Shown: piece by piece, positions 63,054-64,000 of the stretch
Layout: each line of letters begins with the position of its first letter
Position numbering within the stretch: position 1 is the first letter of the stretch
Origin: a bacterium
GTDB lineage: Bacteria; UBA8248
Direction of reading: 5' to 3'
Length of the DNA: 64,000 bases
NCBI GenBank assembly: GCA_022825065.1
Contig: JAJDYR010000037.1
Location: 381,805 to 445,804, forward strand
Notes under the pieces: model-generated
Databases searched by the model: none
The model's input: only the letters and a program-made list of their open reading frames with translations
Told to the model about the DNA's origin: nothing
Made by a program: the position numbers and the translations under genes

Positions 63054-63082
63054 AATGTAGCTACATAAATGTATTGTGTCAA
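63054..63082 (-). promoter_or_regulatory. brnTA promoter with operator palindrome
   Basis: Read on the minus strand: TTGACA (63082-63077), a 17-nt spacer, then TACATT (63059-63054), a near-perfect sigma70 promoter. The palindrome ATGTAGCTACAT at 63055-63066 overlaps the -10 box and is the likely BrnA binding site for autorepression. It lies 27 nt before the toxin start. Confidence 0.75.
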
Positions 63083-63386
63083 GCAAGCGAATTTCGGCAT
63101 GAATCTGTAGGGACAGGTCGCGACCTGTCCCTACGAAATCACAACTCTTCCTTAACTCACCGGACGAGAATGACCAACAAAGCCGTCATTCCGGCGCAGG
63201 CTCTCGCCTTGAAAACCAACCCCCCCTTAACAGGGGGGTATAAAAAGGCGACGCCCGCCGCCGGTAGAGGGGTTTTTGTTTTTTCTTGCCCCCTGACAAG
63301 GGGGGTAGGGGGGGTGCCTTTATCCTCTGAGGAGGATGACTTTTTCAAGAACCCCTCACTGGTCGCGTTTGTCCGAGAACCCACCG
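63083..63386. repeat. Spacer with palindromic repeats
   Basis: TAGGGACAGGTCGCGACCTGTCCC near 63109, a GTCATTCCGGCG start near 63184, the long C/G inverted repeat at 63214-63317, and GACTTTTTCAAGAACCCC near 63338. No gene is supported. Confidence 0.8.
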
Positions 63387-64000
63387 TCAATAACCCAAAA
63401 CGCCGTAATCGCCGTCCAGGATCAGGCGGACCGAGACGTAGAGCCCCAGCAGCGGGCATAGTATCCAGGGGGCATTCATCGTGAGGATGTAGATATACAG
63501 TTCGCCCCGGCTGATCCGGGCTTGCCGGTCGGCTACGAAGAAGCTGACCAGGTAGACCGACGTCATGTACGTCAATTGCCAGAACAGCATCACCCCGATA
63601 ACCCCCGCGACGAGGGCGGGCAGTATATCGAACGTATAGGCGGCGTAGAGGAGGAGTGTCGGGAGCGGCGTTGCAAAGCCGTTCGCGATATCCACGTTGA
63701 AACCGTAAGTGCGCCGGTCCGCGTAGGAGCCGTCGAACTGTGCGTACGTCGCCCAGATGTCCGCCCACACCGTCGGCGACAGCGTCTTCGCAAGCGGAAC
63801 TTTCGTGAGGAGGAATTGGACGGCCGGTGTTACGCCCGTCTCGTCCCGATGCTCGCGCCAGTACTCAGTGCGCGCCTCGATGTAGTCGCGTCTTAAGAAC
63901 AGGCACGCCTCGAAATAGCAGATCAGCAGGTTGATCGAAAAGAACAGGCTCAAAACGGCATGGATGACGTCGAAATCCCCGCGAGCGCAGTAGCGACCGC
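63387..64000 (-). CDS. Membrane protein, 5' end outside the window (partial)
   Basis: The frame stays open to position 64000 (upstream residues include GDFDVIHAVLSLFF), so the start lies beyond the edge even though a TTG at 63953 could serve. At least five hydrophobic segments are visible: FFSINLLICYFEACLFL, TPLPTLLLYAAYTFDILPAL, VAGVIGVMLFWQLTYMTSVY, LYIYILTMNAPWILCPLLGL. A soluble loop lies at about 25-75 of the visible part. It has no recognised family; the pattern recalls emopamil-binding-like helical proteins only loosely. Confidence 0.75.
   Translation of the reverse strand, partial: GRYCARGDFDVIHAVLSLFFSINLLICYFEACLFLRRDYIEARTEYWREHRDETGVTPAVQFLLTKVPLAKTLSPTVWADIWATYAQFDGSYADRRTYGFNVDIANGFATPLPTLLLYAAYTFDILPALVAGVIGVMLFWQLTYMTSVYLVSFFVADRQARISRGELYIYILTMNAPWILCPLLGLYVSVRLILDGDYGVLGY

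Overview
The window is a high-GC (roughly 60-65% by eye) bacterial chromosome segment, densely packed, with RBS-led genes, many GTG/TTG starts and an unusually repeat-rich set of intergenic spacers. Gene content (TRAP transporters of the DctPQM and TAXI types, NMT1-type and betaine-type ABC binding proteins, Rid-family proteins, PLP enzymes, a PhoX-like Tat protein, a putative selenoprotein) suggests an uncultured, metabolically versatile heterotroph of proteobacterial or related affinity. I cannot name the genus.

Layout. 1-3.7 kb: a CysM / JAMM-protease / E1-like / Rrf2 cluster that looks like the sulfur-carrier route of cysteine synthesis. The two E1-like (ThiF/MoeB) proteins have complementary defects, as if they formed an asymmetric heterodimer. 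4.2-11.3 kb: four Rid-superfamily proteins around an NMT1-type ABC importer and a Gfo/Idh/MocA dehydrogenase, with a 155-bp partial copy of the dehydrogenase 5' end at the far edge. 12.0-12.5 kb: a small AT-rich insert between direct repeats. 12.5-14.0 kb: an AhpD-like protein whose CxxC motif reads CxxU (in-frame TGA followed by a SECIS-like hairpin), and a nitroreductase.

14.05-24.18 kb: a ~10.1-kb integrated element in the 3' end of a tRNA-Glu(CTC) gene. It carries a P4-type integrase, AlpA, a zinc-ribbon/winged-helix protein, HNH nuclease, large terminase, HK97-type capsid, prohead protease, portal and two connector genes, but no tail or lysis genes. This is the gene set of a capsid-forming phage satellite (cf-PICI-like).

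24.3-43.2 kb: ordinary metabolism: a radical SAM DNA-repair-type protein, several PLP enzymes, MDR and SDR dehydrogenases, an enoyl-CoA hydratase, an M19 dipeptidase, a TAXI-TRAP importer, a secreted Kelch protein and an acyl-CoA synthetase (SucCD-like) pair. 43.2-46.0 kb: a DctP-DctM-DctQ TRAP operon. 46.3-50.5 kb: a HicB antitoxin with a broken hicA, a GCS2-type ligase, an MFS and an EamA transporter. 51-60.3 kb: betaine-type binding protein, a low-GC ATP-grasp protein, a 2-hydroxyacid dehydrogenase, PhoX-like, SsuD-like and FMN-dependent enzymes. 60.5-63.1 kb: a probable two-gene AAA-ATPase/nuclease defence pair and a BrnA antitoxin with a broken brnT. The right edge cuts a membrane protein gene.

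At least three families of palindromic or MITE-like repeats fill the larger spacers. Best leads: the CxxU selenoprotein, the capsid-forming satellite, and the split-function E1 pair.
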